A DNA stretch of 5,319 bases from Anaerolineaceae bacterium (GTDB lineage: Bacteria > Chloroflexota > Anaerolineae > Anaerolineales > Anaerolineaceae): contig DPKV01000135.1 of assembly GCA_003542325.1 (NCBI GenBank), forward strand, positions 1 through 5,319. Direction: 5' to 3'. The notes under the pieces were generated by a model, which had not been told where the DNA came from, did not search any database, and worked only from the letters and a program-made list of their open reading frames with translations. Below are positions 1 through 4,566 of this stretch, piece by piece. The position numbers and the translations under genes are program-made. Every line of letters starts with the position of its first letter. Position 1 is the first letter of the stretch.

Positions 1-439
1 TGAAGTAGGCCGGGACGGTGATCACGGCTTTGGTGACAGGTTCGCCAAGGTAGGCTTCCGCATCAGCTTTGAGCTTTTCAAGGATCATTGCGGAAATTTC
101 CTGCGGGGTGTAGGTTTTGTTATTGACCGGGATATGGACCCGGGCATCACCTGTGGGGCCTTCCACAACCTCATAAGGGACCATCTTACGCTCGGCTGTC
201 ACTTCGTCGTAACGACGGCCCATAAAACGCTTGATGGAGGATACAGTGTTTTCAGAGTTTACTACGGCCTGCCGTTTGGCGGGAATCCCGACCAACCGCT
301 CGCCGTTTTTATTAAATGCCACAACAGAGGGAAGTAAACGTGAGCCTTCCGCTGTTGGGATAACGGTGGATGAACCACCTTCTACAACAGAAACAACGCT
401 GTTGGTTGTACCTAAGTCGATTCCAATAATCTTGGTCAT
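1..439 (-). CDS. dnaK: DnaK (Hsp70) chaperone, N-terminal part, runs off the left edge
   Basis: This is the first 146 codons of the cytosolic ATP-driven chaperone DnaK, which folds and protects proteins together with DnaJ and GrpE. The visible protein starts [18 protein letters not shown], the phosphate-1 loop of the actin/Hsp70 ATPase fold ([10 protein letters not shown], residues 5-14). It continues with [10 protein letters not shown] (near 34-43), SIKRFMGRR (near 69-77), [15 protein letters not shown] and ends at ITVPAYF (140-146), just before the expected NDxQR segment. All are hallmark DnaK blocks in normal order and spacing. The start ATG at 439-437 is well supported by a GAGGAG Shine-Dalgarno (451-446) six bases upstream. 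The rest of the ATPase domain and the substrate-binding domain lie outside the window. The gene is co-directional with the ccm genes but separated by 115 bp holding a candidate promoter and a dyad, so it probably has its own control. Confidence 0.97.
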   Translation of the reverse strand, partial: MTKIIGIDLGTTNSVVSVVEGGSSTVIPTAEGSRLLPSVVAFNKNGERLVGIPAKRQAVVNSENTVSSIKRFMGRRYDEVTAERKMVPYEVVEGPTGDARVHIPVNNKTYTPQEISAMILEKLKADAEAYLGEPVTKAVITVPAYF

Positions 440-472
440 GTCGATCTCCTCAATAAATTACTTTTCTTACCA

Positions 473-494
473 AGTATGAGGATACTCAGTGAGT
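473..494. repeat. Two overlapping short dyads in the dnaK leader
   Basis: AGTAT-GAGG-ATACT (473-486) is a perfect 5-bp inverted repeat with a 4-base loop. ACTCA-G-TGAGT (484-494) is a second perfect 5-bp dyad that overlaps it by three bases. Both sit just downstream of the candidate dnaK -10 box, where they could form alternative small hairpins in the leader or bind a regulator. Short dyads like these can arise by chance, so function is uncertain. Confidence 0.25.
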
Positions 495-521
495 CATAGA
501 AGATCGTTAACAAAATGTCTG
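493..521 (-). promoter_or_regulatory. Candidate dnaK promoter
   Basis: Reading the minus strand, CAGACA (521-516) and TATGAC (498-493) are separated by 17 bases, each matching four of six positions of the sigma-70 -35 and -10 consensus. This would give a leader of roughly 45-50 bases before the dnaK ATG at 439. The -35 box falls within the loop of the inverted repeat at 505-534, fitting regulated expression. The match is modest and no better alternative was found in 440-554. Confidence 0.35.
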
Positions 522-534
522 ATTATTGTTAGCG
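505..534. repeat. Inverted repeat upstream of dnaK, possible operator
   Basis: CGTTAACAA (505-513) and TTGTTAGCG (526-534) form a 9-bp dyad with one mismatch around a 12-base spacer. It lies between the end of the CcmD-like gene and dnaK and overlaps the candidate dnaK -35 box. The sequence is not the CIRCE element bound by HrcA (TTAGCACTC-N9-GAGTGCTAA), although the position is where a heat-shock operator would sit. An RNA hairpin ending the ccm transcript is less likely, because on the minus strand no T-run follows the second arm. Confidence 0.45.
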
Positions 535-554
535 CGTGAAGGGTAAGGGGTAAA

Positions 555-689
555 TTATTGATCCTGCATTTGTTGATGCCGGGATTTGGCGTGATGGGTG
601 CGGATGATGAGGGTGACGACATAGATCAGCAGCATGCCAAGGATGACGACAAACCCCAGGATCATTTCTGACTGTGTATTGGGCGGCAT
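555..689 (-). CDS. ccmD: CcmD-like small membrane protein (44 aa)
   Basis: This short gene encodes 44 residues: a brief polar N-terminus (MPPNTQSEM), one hydrophobic membrane segment (about residues 10-29, rich in Leu, Ile and Val) and a basic, polar tail (RTHHAKSRHQQMQDQ). That layout, and its place directly after ccmC, match CcmD, the tiny one-span subunit that in other bacteria binds the CcmABC complex and helps release heme-loaded CcmE. The ATG at 689-687 follows the ccmC stop after a single base. A GGAGG (702-698) eight bases upstream, lying inside the 3' end of ccmC, supports both the start and translational coupling. CcmD proteins are poorly conserved, so the assignment rests on size, topology and context rather than motifs. 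It is the last gene of the ccm run. Confidence 0.75.
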   Translation of the reverse strand: MPPNTQSEMILGFVVILGMLLIYVVTLIIRTHHAKSRHQQMQDQ

Positions 690-690
690 G

Positions 691-1368
691 TCAGTTTCCT
701 CCCTGATTGATTTTAGCCTGCAAAGCAGCCAAGCGGTATCGATTCCAGATCAGGTCCGCCAGGAGAATGGTGAAAACAACCAGGCTGGCGAAAAAAGCCA
801 CCAGCATCCGTGGGCTCATATTGAAATCTGCGCTGCCAGTGGGGGCAATCACAACCGGGTGAATGGTGCGGAACAGGCGGATGGACAGGAACGTCAATGG
901 CACGGTGATGACGCTGATGATGGCATAGACCGCGGCCAGGCGAGCCCTGGTTTCCATTGTGTTCAAACCGCTGCGCAGGATGAAATAGGTCAGATAGAGC
1001 AATTCCATGATGGCTGTGGTGGTCAGGCGCGGGTCCCAAACCCACCAGACATTCCAGATGGGTTTAGCCCAGATCATTCCGCTGGCAATGGCGACAAGAC
1101 CGAAGACCACACCGACCTCAACTGCGGATAGCGATAACCAGTCCCATTTAAAATCGCGGGTGGTCAGGTAACCGATACCCGCTCCGGCTGCCACAACAAA
1201 GCTGAGCATCCCAGCCCAGGCAGAGGCGACATGGAAATAGAAGACTTTTTGGACGGCGCCCATGGTCGCTTCCTCGGGAGTGAAGAATAAGATCAGAACC
1301 AATGCAGCCGGGATCAGGATAATGGAGAGTATATCAAGGACACGCAGCAGAAGTGGTTTATTGGGCAA
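691..1368 (-). CDS. ccmC: CcmC heme-handling protein (CcsA/CcmC/CcmF family), TTG start
   Basis: This is a 225-residue, six-span integral membrane protein. CcmC presents heme on the outer face of the membrane and helps attach it to the chaperone CcmE during system I cytochrome c maturation. The tryptophan-rich heme motif is clear (WNVWWVWDPRLT, 105-116). Two histidines sit where CcmC proteins supply heme axial ligands: H46 in FYFHVASAW and H170 in RTIHPV. Length is slightly below the usual 230-250. An open frame extends further upstream to 1611, but that part lies antiparallel-free inside ccmB in another frame and has no membrane or CcmC character. The chosen start is TTG (1368-1366), seven bases after GGAGG (1380-1376), which is embedded in the last codons of ccmB; the gap after the ccmB stop is two bases. 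Coupled translation with ccmB is likely. Confidence 0.93.
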   Translation of the reverse strand: MPNKPLLLRVLDILSIILIPAALVLILFFTPEEATMGAVQKVFYFHVASAWAGMLSFVVAAGAGIGYLTTRDFKWDWLSLSAVEVGVVFGLVAIASGMIWAKPIWNVWWVWDPRLTTTAIMELLYLTYFILRSGLNTMETRARLAAVYAIISVITVPLTFLSIRLFRTIHPVVIAPTGSADFNMSPRMLVAFFASLVVFTILLADLIWNRYRLAALQAKINQGGN

Positions 1369-1370
1369 TC

Positions 1371-2054
1371 TTATTCCTCCAGAATCGTTTCGAAAAGCAG
1401 CAAACCGGTTGCTGTGAACAGGATACCACATGCCAGCAATAAATAGAGCCAGTTTTGCAGTTCTCCGAGGGTCTGACCGGAAAGGATCCCCCGGCTGGCT
1501 TCTGAGGCTGCAATCAGGATGGGTAAAGCCAGGGGATAAAGCAGGACAGGTAAGAGGACATCCCGCGTCCGGCTCTGGATGCTCAGGGCGGAAAGAATCG
1601 TGCCCAGGCAAGTGTATGCGCCTGTGCCCAAAATCACAACCAGAAAGAGTGCAGGCTTCAATAAATTTTGGCCGAAGAAGAGGCTGATAGTTGGCATGAG
1701 GATAAACGCCACCAGCAGTGTGGAAGCCAAATTGCTTAAGGTTTTTCCAAAGAAGATCGCTGACCGGTCAACCGGTGCCAGCATCAGGCCGTTCAACGCA
1801 TCATTCTCGCGTTCCAGGGCTGCGCTGCGATTCAATCCCAATGTGGCTGCAAACGCCAGCGTCACCCAAAGCAGCCCGGATGCCAACCCGGATTGTAATT
1901 GCGGAGAAAGCTGCAGCGCGAAATTAAACAGGAAAACGACCAGGAGGGAAAAGACCAGCATCACCGGTACGCCCTGACGCCCACGCCATTCCACCTGGAC
2001 GTCCTTGCGGAATATTGCCCAGACTGTTTGTAAGTATCGCCTGAAGCCTGTCAT
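1371..2054 (-). CDS. ccmB: CcmB heme exporter permease subunit
   Basis: This is a 227-residue membrane protein with about six hydrophobic segments, the usual CcmB length and topology. CcmB is the permease half of the CcmAB ABC transporter, which couples ATP hydrolysis to release of holo-CcmE from CcmC. The N-terminal cytoplasmic stretch FRKDVQVEWRGRQGV (15-29) matches the typical CcmB start (KDL.xE.R.R). The region with RSAALERENDALNGLMLAPV (77-96), an ER-ENDALxGL-type coupling segment, is also a CcmB hallmark. The ATG (2054-2052) overlaps the ccmA stop by four bases (ATGA), and GGAGG (2063-2059) lies only four bases upstream, inside ccmA, which suggests coupled translation. The stop at 1373-1371 is followed two bases later by ccmC. 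Confidence 0.95.
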   Translation of the reverse strand: MTGFRRYLQTVWAIFRKDVQVEWRGRQGVPVMLVFSLLVVFLFNFALQLSPQLQSGLASGLLWVTLAFAATLGLNRSAALERENDALNGLMLAPVDRSAIFFGKTLSNLASTLLVAFILMPTISLFFGQNLLKPALFLVVILGTGAYTCLGTILSALSIQSRTRDVLLPVLLYPLALPILIAASEASRGILSGQTLGELQNWLYLLLACGILFTATGLLLFETILEE

Positions 2055-2776
2055 TTAACCTCCCGGATATAGCTGTCGAGGCCGGGGATATCCGAGAGCT
2101 GGTCAAGGGTTACCTTATCGGTTATTTGGCCTTCCCTTAACCAGGCGGCATGTGTGGCGGACTGCAGCAGACGCTGAGGGCGATGTGCTGCCACAAGCAG
2201 TGTGCATCCCTTTAAATGAAGCTGGCGCAGCCTCTCATCGAGGCCGTTTGCCGCATCCTGATCCAGGCCGGAATGCGGTTCATCAAGAAGGAGGAGAGAG
2301 GGCGAGTGCATCAGGGCGCGTTCAAGGGCCAGCCTCTGCTGCATCCCCCTGGAATAGGTCCGGAGAGGTTTATGTTGGTGGGGAGTCAATCCGGACTGTG
2401 TAATACACTTCCGGATAATTTCTTCAGAGTTTGAAAGGTTATAAAGACGGGCGTAATGACGCAGGTTCTCCCAGGCGCTCAGGTCACCATAGAAAAGGGA
2501 TTGGTGTCCGAGATAGCCGATCTTCCGACGGAGGGACGGGTCTGCGAACAGTGGTTCTTTTTCCAGGAGCACTTCTCCGGAGTCAGGCCTGACCAGCGCG
2601 GCAAGAATCCGCAGCAGGGTGGTCTTTCCCGCCCCGTTTGCGCCGACAAGGATACAGAATTCACCGCCGGCAATGGTCAAAGACAGGTCCTTTAGGACAG
2701 ACTGCGTATTAAACTTTTTATTCAAGTCGGTGATTTCAATCATTGCTGGTCCCGCAAGAGCCTTGGCGTTGGTCAT
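2051..2776 (-). CDS. ccmA: CcmA heme exporter ATP-binding subunit
   Basis: This is the ATPase of the CcmABCD complex, energising release of heme-loaded CcmE. Numbered from the start chosen here (241 aa), it shows Walker A GANGAGKTT (45-53), a Q-loop at Q92 (YLGHQSLFYGD), ABC signature YSRGM (141-145), Walker B LLLLDEP with D165/E166, D-loop SGLD and an H-loop at H198 (VAAHRPQ). YSRGMQQR instead of LSGGQ is normal for CcmA-like ATPases. Three starts are possible. ATG at 2794 has no Shine-Dalgarno. ATG at 2776 lies seven bases after a perfect TATAAT and could be leaderless. ATG at 2743 (giving MIEITDLNKKF, 230 aa) fits the family N-terminus best and has a weak GGGA six bases upstream. The stop overlaps ccmB by four bases. 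The function is secure; the start is not. Confidence 0.94.
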   Translation of the reverse strand: MTNAKALAGPAMIEITDLNKKFNTQSVLKDLSLTIAGGEFCILVGANGAGKTTLLRILAALVRPDSGEVLLEKEPLFADPSLRRKIGYLGHQSLFYGDLSAWENLRHYARLYNLSNSEEIIRKCITQSGLTPHQHKPLRTYSRGMQQRLALERALMHSPSLLLLDEPHSGLDQDAANGLDERLRQLHLKGCTLLVAAHRPQRLLQSATHAAWLREGQITDKVTLDQLSDIPGLDSYIREVK

Positions 2777-2782
2777 ACGTTT

Positions 2783-2788
2783 ATTATA
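2783..2788 (-). promoter_or_regulatory. Consensus -10 box (TATAAT) before ccmA
   Basis: The minus strand reads TATAAT at 2788-2783, a perfect sigma-70 -10 hexamer, followed by AAACGT and then the ATG at 2776. Transcription would be expected to begin about seven bases after the hexamer, which is at that ATG. No good -35 hexamer is seen 16-18 bases upstream, and there is no TGn extension, so the call rests on the -10 box and its position. If real, ccmA can be transcribed apart from the zinc-ribbon gene, and the upstream ATG at 2794 is excluded for that transcript. Confidence 0.4.
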
Positions 2789-2809
2789 TTGCATGTGGGA
2801 TGGGAACGA

Positions 2810-3256
2810 TTATGCCTTGAGACGGAAGCCGCAATTTGCACAAAATTTATCCCCGCCATGGACATTGCTGCCGCAATTTTGACAAATGAAATTATCCAGT
2901 CGTTGGGATTCACGGTCTTTCCTGTCCTGAAGCCGTCCCAAATCATCGTCGACTTGATCGAAAGAGAGCCCCTCATCCAGCTCCGGATTGATGGATTGGA
3001 GGGCTTTCGCCGCCTGACGTCTTTTCATTTCGATTTGCTGGTAAACTTCTTGAGGGGTACTGTTCAGCGGGTATTTATTTTCGAGTGAATTGATTTCATC
3101 AAGCAGAGTTTGATAGTGTTGTTGATGTTGTTCCAATTGTGTGATGTGTTTATCAGCTTTACTGATCCCTGTAATCTGAATGAGGATTAGACTGGCAGCA
3201 ACCAGGGTAAAAAGTATAACGAACAGGGTGACTGGGACGTTTAAAAAATCAGACAT
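2810..3256 (-). CDS. Membrane-anchored coiled-coil protein with C-terminal zinc ribbon
   Basis: I do not recognise a named family for this 148-residue protein. It has one N-terminal membrane span (about residues 8-28), a long charged helical region likely to form a coiled coil (about 35-118, with heptad-like Leu/Ile spacing in HITQLEQHQQHYQTLLDEI) and a zinc ribbon formed by C125, C128, C139 and C142 (CQNCG and CANCG, 10 residues between the pairs). The basic residues K33, K36 and H37 follow the span, so the C-terminal part should face the cytoplasm. The plan (anchor, YxxLLxEIxxLE helix, VYxQIExKRR helix) resembles the N-terminal domain of CcmI, a cytochrome c maturation partner, but this is only a resemblance. 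The gene stops 33 bases before ccmA on the same strand, so a role in heme delivery or complex assembly is plausible. The ATG at 3256 has no clear Shine-Dalgarno. Confidence 0.85.
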   Translation of the reverse strand: MSDFLNVPVTLFVILFTLVAASLILIQITGISKADKHITQLEQHQQHYQTLLDEINSLENKYPLNSTPQEVYQQIEMKRRQAAKALQSINPELDEGLSFDQVDDDLGRLQDRKDRESQRLDNFICQNCGSNVHGGDKFCANCGFRLKA

Positions 3257-3329
3257 GGTCTTGTGATTAGCTCATATTTTCAGCAAGGAGAGTAGATAAA
3301 CGGTTGTTTGAAAAAGAATGGGAAACGGA

Positions 3330-3357
3330 ATTATCCTTAACGATTTATCAAGGCAAA
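3330..3357 (-). promoter_or_regulatory. Weak candidate promoter for the zinc-ribbon gene
   Basis: On the minus strand GATAAT (3335-3330) matches five of six positions of the -10 box. TTTGCC (3357-3352) stands 16 bases upstream as a poor -35 box. The leader would be about 65 bases. The site lies directly after the hairpin at 3397-3358, a natural place for a new promoter after a terminator, but the -35 match is weak. Confidence 0.25.
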
Positions 3358-3397
3358 AACCTTCCAGAGGTGAAAATCATGGCGCCAACGGAAGGTT
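3355..3397 (-). terminator. Possible terminator hairpin after the Rrf2 gene
   Basis: Read on the minus strand, AACCTTCC (3397-3390) and GGAAGGTT (3365-3358) form a perfect 8-bp stem around a 24-base loop. The stem is followed at once by TTT, giving TTTTT in all at 3359-3355. It begins 33 bases after the Rrf2 stop codon and precedes the zinc-ribbon gene. The loop is large and contains the palindrome TGGCGCCA, which could form a second small hairpin. The T-run is short, so termination may be partial. Confidence 0.45.
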
Positions 3398-3429
3398 CAT
3401 TATCTTTAACAGGGCTTTGGTCACAATTA

Positions 3430-3849
3430 TTATTTTGCTTTTTGCTTTTCGTCTTCCAGCAGCTTATCAAAAGTTGCGGCTTTTAATTTTTGAACGAGTT
3501 CAGCTTGCGTCTCGCACCAGACAGTGTGGATTGGACAGGTCTCACCGAATGAGCATACGTCGGGATTTTGCGTGCACTCATTCAGAGTAATCGGTCCATC
3601 AATGGCTTCAACGACATCCAGGAGAGAAACATCCTCGACCTTTCGTGCTAACGAAACACCACCGCGCGCCCCTCGGGAGGTGTGGATCAATCCTGCAATG
3701 GAAAGCTGGGAAATGATCTTTGCCAGGAATGAAGGCGGGATTTCCTGATTTTCGGCGATCTGGCTTGTGGCTGCCCTTTGGCCAGGTTCCAGGCGCGCCA
3801 GGAATAACATAGCTCTTAGGGCATAATCTGCTTGCCGGGTGATTTGCAT
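3430..3849 (-). CDS. Rrf2-family transcriptional regulator, probably Fe-S cluster-binding
   Basis: This 139-residue DNA-binding protein has the classic Rrf2 start MQITRQADYALRAMLFLA, a winged helix (about 25-70, with IPPSFLAKIISQL as the recognition region and SRGARGGVSLAR, 58-69, as the wing) and the DVVEAIDGP segment (78-86). A cysteine cluster follows: C92, C99 and C105, plus C112. IscR uses C-x5-C-x5-C; here the spacing is C-x6-C-x5-C, compatible with a [2Fe-2S] or [4Fe-4S] sensor of iron, oxygen or NO, as in IscR, NsrR or RsrR. Which signal it reads cannot be told. The frame stays open to 3936, but that extension covers the promoter dyad and lacks family residues. ATG at 3849 has GAGAG (3862-3858) eight bases upstream and begins where homologues do. 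A dyad over the promoter suggests autoregulation. Confidence 0.92.
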   Translation of the reverse strand: MQITRQADYALRAMLFLARLEPGQRAATSQIAENQEIPPSFLAKIISQLSIAGLIHTSRGARGGVSLARKVEDVSLLDVVEAIDGPITLNECTQNPDVCSFGETCPIHTVWCETQAELVQKLKAATFDKLLEDEKQKAK

Positions 3850-3896
3850 AATGCTGACTCTCTTTTCCGAACCATCTGGAGAATATTGTTTACTAT

Positions 3897-3919
3897 CGAT
3901 ATTTTCGGAGCCAATATCG
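3897..3919. promoter_or_regulatory. Dyad overlapping the Rrf2 promoter, probable operator
   Basis: CGATATT (3897-3903) and AATATCG (3913-3919) are perfect 7-bp inverted repeats separated by nine bases, 23 bp in total, the size expected for a homodimeric winged-helix regulator. The site lies across the -10 box and spacer of the candidate Rrf2 promoter. The half-site CGATATT appears once more at 3978-3984. Binding by the adjacent Rrf2 protein is an inference from position and symmetry. Confidence 0.5.
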
Positions 3920-3929
3920 CAAGTGACAA
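3901..3929 (-). promoter_or_regulatory. Candidate promoter of the Rrf2 gene
   Basis: On the minus strand TTGTCA (3929-3924, five of six to the -35 consensus) and GAAAAT (3906-3901, four of six to the -10 consensus) are 17 bases apart. The predicted start is near 3894, giving a leader of about 45 bases with a Shine-Dalgarno GAGAG before the ATG at 3849. The perfect dyad at 3897-3919 covers the -10 box and most of the spacer, so a bound dimer would block RNA polymerase. Confidence 0.45.
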
Positions 3930-3949
3930 CAGACACTTCCCCGGAGAGA

Positions 3950-3976
3950 TATTTTCTACCTATCGGATAGAAAATA
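3950..3976. promoter_or_regulatory. Perfect 9-N9-9 dyad in the divergent control region
   Basis: TATTTTCTA (3950-3958) and TAGAAAATA (3968-3976) are perfect 9-bp inverted repeats around a nine-base centre that itself carries CTATC-G-GATAG (3960-3970). The total span is 27 bp, the size of a regulator site. It lies about 20 bp beyond the -35 box of the Rrf2 gene. A stem this long is unlikely by chance even in AT-rich sequence. Its arms differ from those of the 3897-3919 dyad, though the nine-base spacing is shared. On RNA it lacks a T-run, so it is more likely an operator than a terminator. Confidence 0.5.
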
Positions 3977-4008
3977 GCGATATTGTCTATTTTATCGAAT
4001 TAGATAAG

Positions 4009-4034
4009 TTTTGTAAAGTTTTTTTGTAAAGTTT
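4009..4034. repeat. Tandem duplication of a 13-bp AT-rich unit
   Basis: TTTTGTAAAGTTT occurs twice head to tail (4009-4021 and 4022-4034) without any mismatch. It lies between the Rrf2-side dyads and the thioesterase promoter. The unit is AT-rich and could bend DNA, serve as an upstream element, or simply be a recent slippage duplication. No function can be read from it. Confidence 0.6.
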
Positions 4035-4055
4035 ATTTTCTTCTAATGTAAGTAT

Positions 4056-4116
4056 TGATGAGTGATGGCCAATCTGGAAAATTGTCTGATGAGATGGCTT
4101 ATAATAAACCTCATCA
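4056..4116. repeat. TGATGAG half-sites around the thioesterase promoter
   Basis: TGATGAG occurs at 4056-4062 and 4087-4093 on the plus strand, and its inverse CTCATCA occurs at 4110-4116. The last two form a perfect 7-bp dyad with a 16-base spacer that encloses the TATAAT at 4100-4105. Both direct copies are followed by ATGGC (4065-4069 and 4094-4098). The arrangement looks like an operator with an auxiliary upstream site 31 bp away, about three helical turns. The regulator is unknown. Confidence 0.4.
4100..4105 (+). promoter_or_regulatory. Consensus -10 box of the thioesterase-peptidase operon
   Basis: TATAAT at 4100-4105 is a perfect -10 hexamer on the plus strand. It would start transcription near 4112, about 26 bases before the ATG at 4138. 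No convincing -35 box lies 16-18 bases upstream (AAAATT or GAAAAT at best), so the promoter may need an activator. The TGATGAG dyad enclosing it is a possible control site. Confidence 0.5.
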
Positions 4117-4137
4117 CATGAAGGTTCACGAGTACCC

Positions 4138-4563
4138 ATGAAATCAGATTCATTTACTTACTATCATCCCATCACTGTCCGTTACGCCGACCTGGACCCG
4201 CAAAGCCATGTCAATAATGCCGTATATATGACCTACCTTGAAAGTGCCCGGTTGGGATATTATCAGGCGTCCGGTATCTGGCATCCTGATTCTGGTGCAC
4301 TGACTGGTATGGTCGTCGCCAGGGCGGAGATTGAATACCTGGCGCCGATCTTCATGGGACAGTCCATCCGGGTTGGGGTTAGGCTGGATGCGCTTGGCAA
4401 CAGCAGCATGACCTTTGCATTCCAGATCGAATCCGTCCCGGGCGGGAAACCGTTGGCCAGAGGCAGGTCGGTCATGGTGGCTTTCGACAATGAAAAAGGT
4501 GAAAAGCGGCCCGTCCCACCGGAATGGCGTGAAAAACTGACCCGTTTTGAAGGAATGGAATAA
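4138..4563 (+). CDS. Acyl-CoA thioesterase, 4HBT/YbgC-like hot-dog fold
   Basis: This 141-residue protein is a single hot-dog domain of the 4-hydroxybenzoyl-CoA thioesterase/YbgC class, soluble enzymes that hydrolyse acyl-CoA or acyl-ACP thioesters. The diagnostic N-terminal block is present: VRYADLDPQSHVNNAVYMTYLESAR (residues 14-38), with the likely catalytic aspartate in D18-L-D20 and the HVNN loop (24-27) at the start of the central helix. The later strands (ARAEIEYLAPIFMGQSIRVGV, then the SMTFAFQIE and ARGRSVMVAFD strands) complete the fold, and the length is typical. The ATG at 4138 has only a weak GAG six bases upstream and AAGG at 4121-4124, rather far away. The peptidase gene starts three bases after its stop, so both are probably one transcript. 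The substrate cannot be deduced; a fatty acid or aromatic acyl-CoA is possible. Confidence 0.9.
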   Translation: MKSDSFTYYHPITVRYADLDPQSHVNNAVYMTYLESARLGYYQASGIWHPDSGALTGMVVARAEIEYLAPIFMGQSIRVGVRLDALGNSSMTFAFQIESVPGGKPLARGRSVMVAFDNEKGEKRPVPPEWREKLTRFEGME

Positions 4564-4566
4564 ATA

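Noticed and set aside
484..494. ACTCA-G-TGAGT as an HspR (HAIR) site before dnaK
   Set aside because: HAIR has the arms in the opposite order (CTTGAGT-N7-ACTCAAG) and a longer spacer, so this is not a match.
541..553. GGGTAAGGGGTAA repeat-like run after the ccmD stop
   Set aside because: Only two imperfect units; too short to call a repeat array or a functional element.
634..1131. 165-codon open frame on the plus strand
   Set aside because: It lies wholly opposite ccmC and ccmD, which have clear motifs and start signals. Its translation is Gln/His/Asp-rich, low in hydrophobic order and without recognisable domains.
1369..1611. N-terminal extension of the ccmC frame to an ATG at 1611
   Set aside because: It overlaps ccmB in another frame and encodes a Pro/Arg/Ser-rich stretch unlike CcmC. 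The TTG at 1368 has an ideal Shine-Dalgarno and begins where the family begins.
1579..1977. 132-codon plus-strand frame opposite ccmB
   Set aside because: It is antisense to a strongly supported membrane protein gene, is rich in Ser/Arg/Asn, and shows no start signal or domain.
3894..3901. TATCGATA palindrome as a separate site
   Set aside because: An 8-bp palindrome is expected by chance in such AT-rich sequence and overlaps the larger dyad at 3897-3919, which explains the region better.
3850..3936. N-terminal extension of the Rrf2 frame to an ATG at 3936
   Set aside because: Rrf2 proteins start at MxITRxxDYALR. The extension covers the probable promoter and the dyad at 3897-3919, while the ATG at 3849 has its own Shine-Dalgarno.
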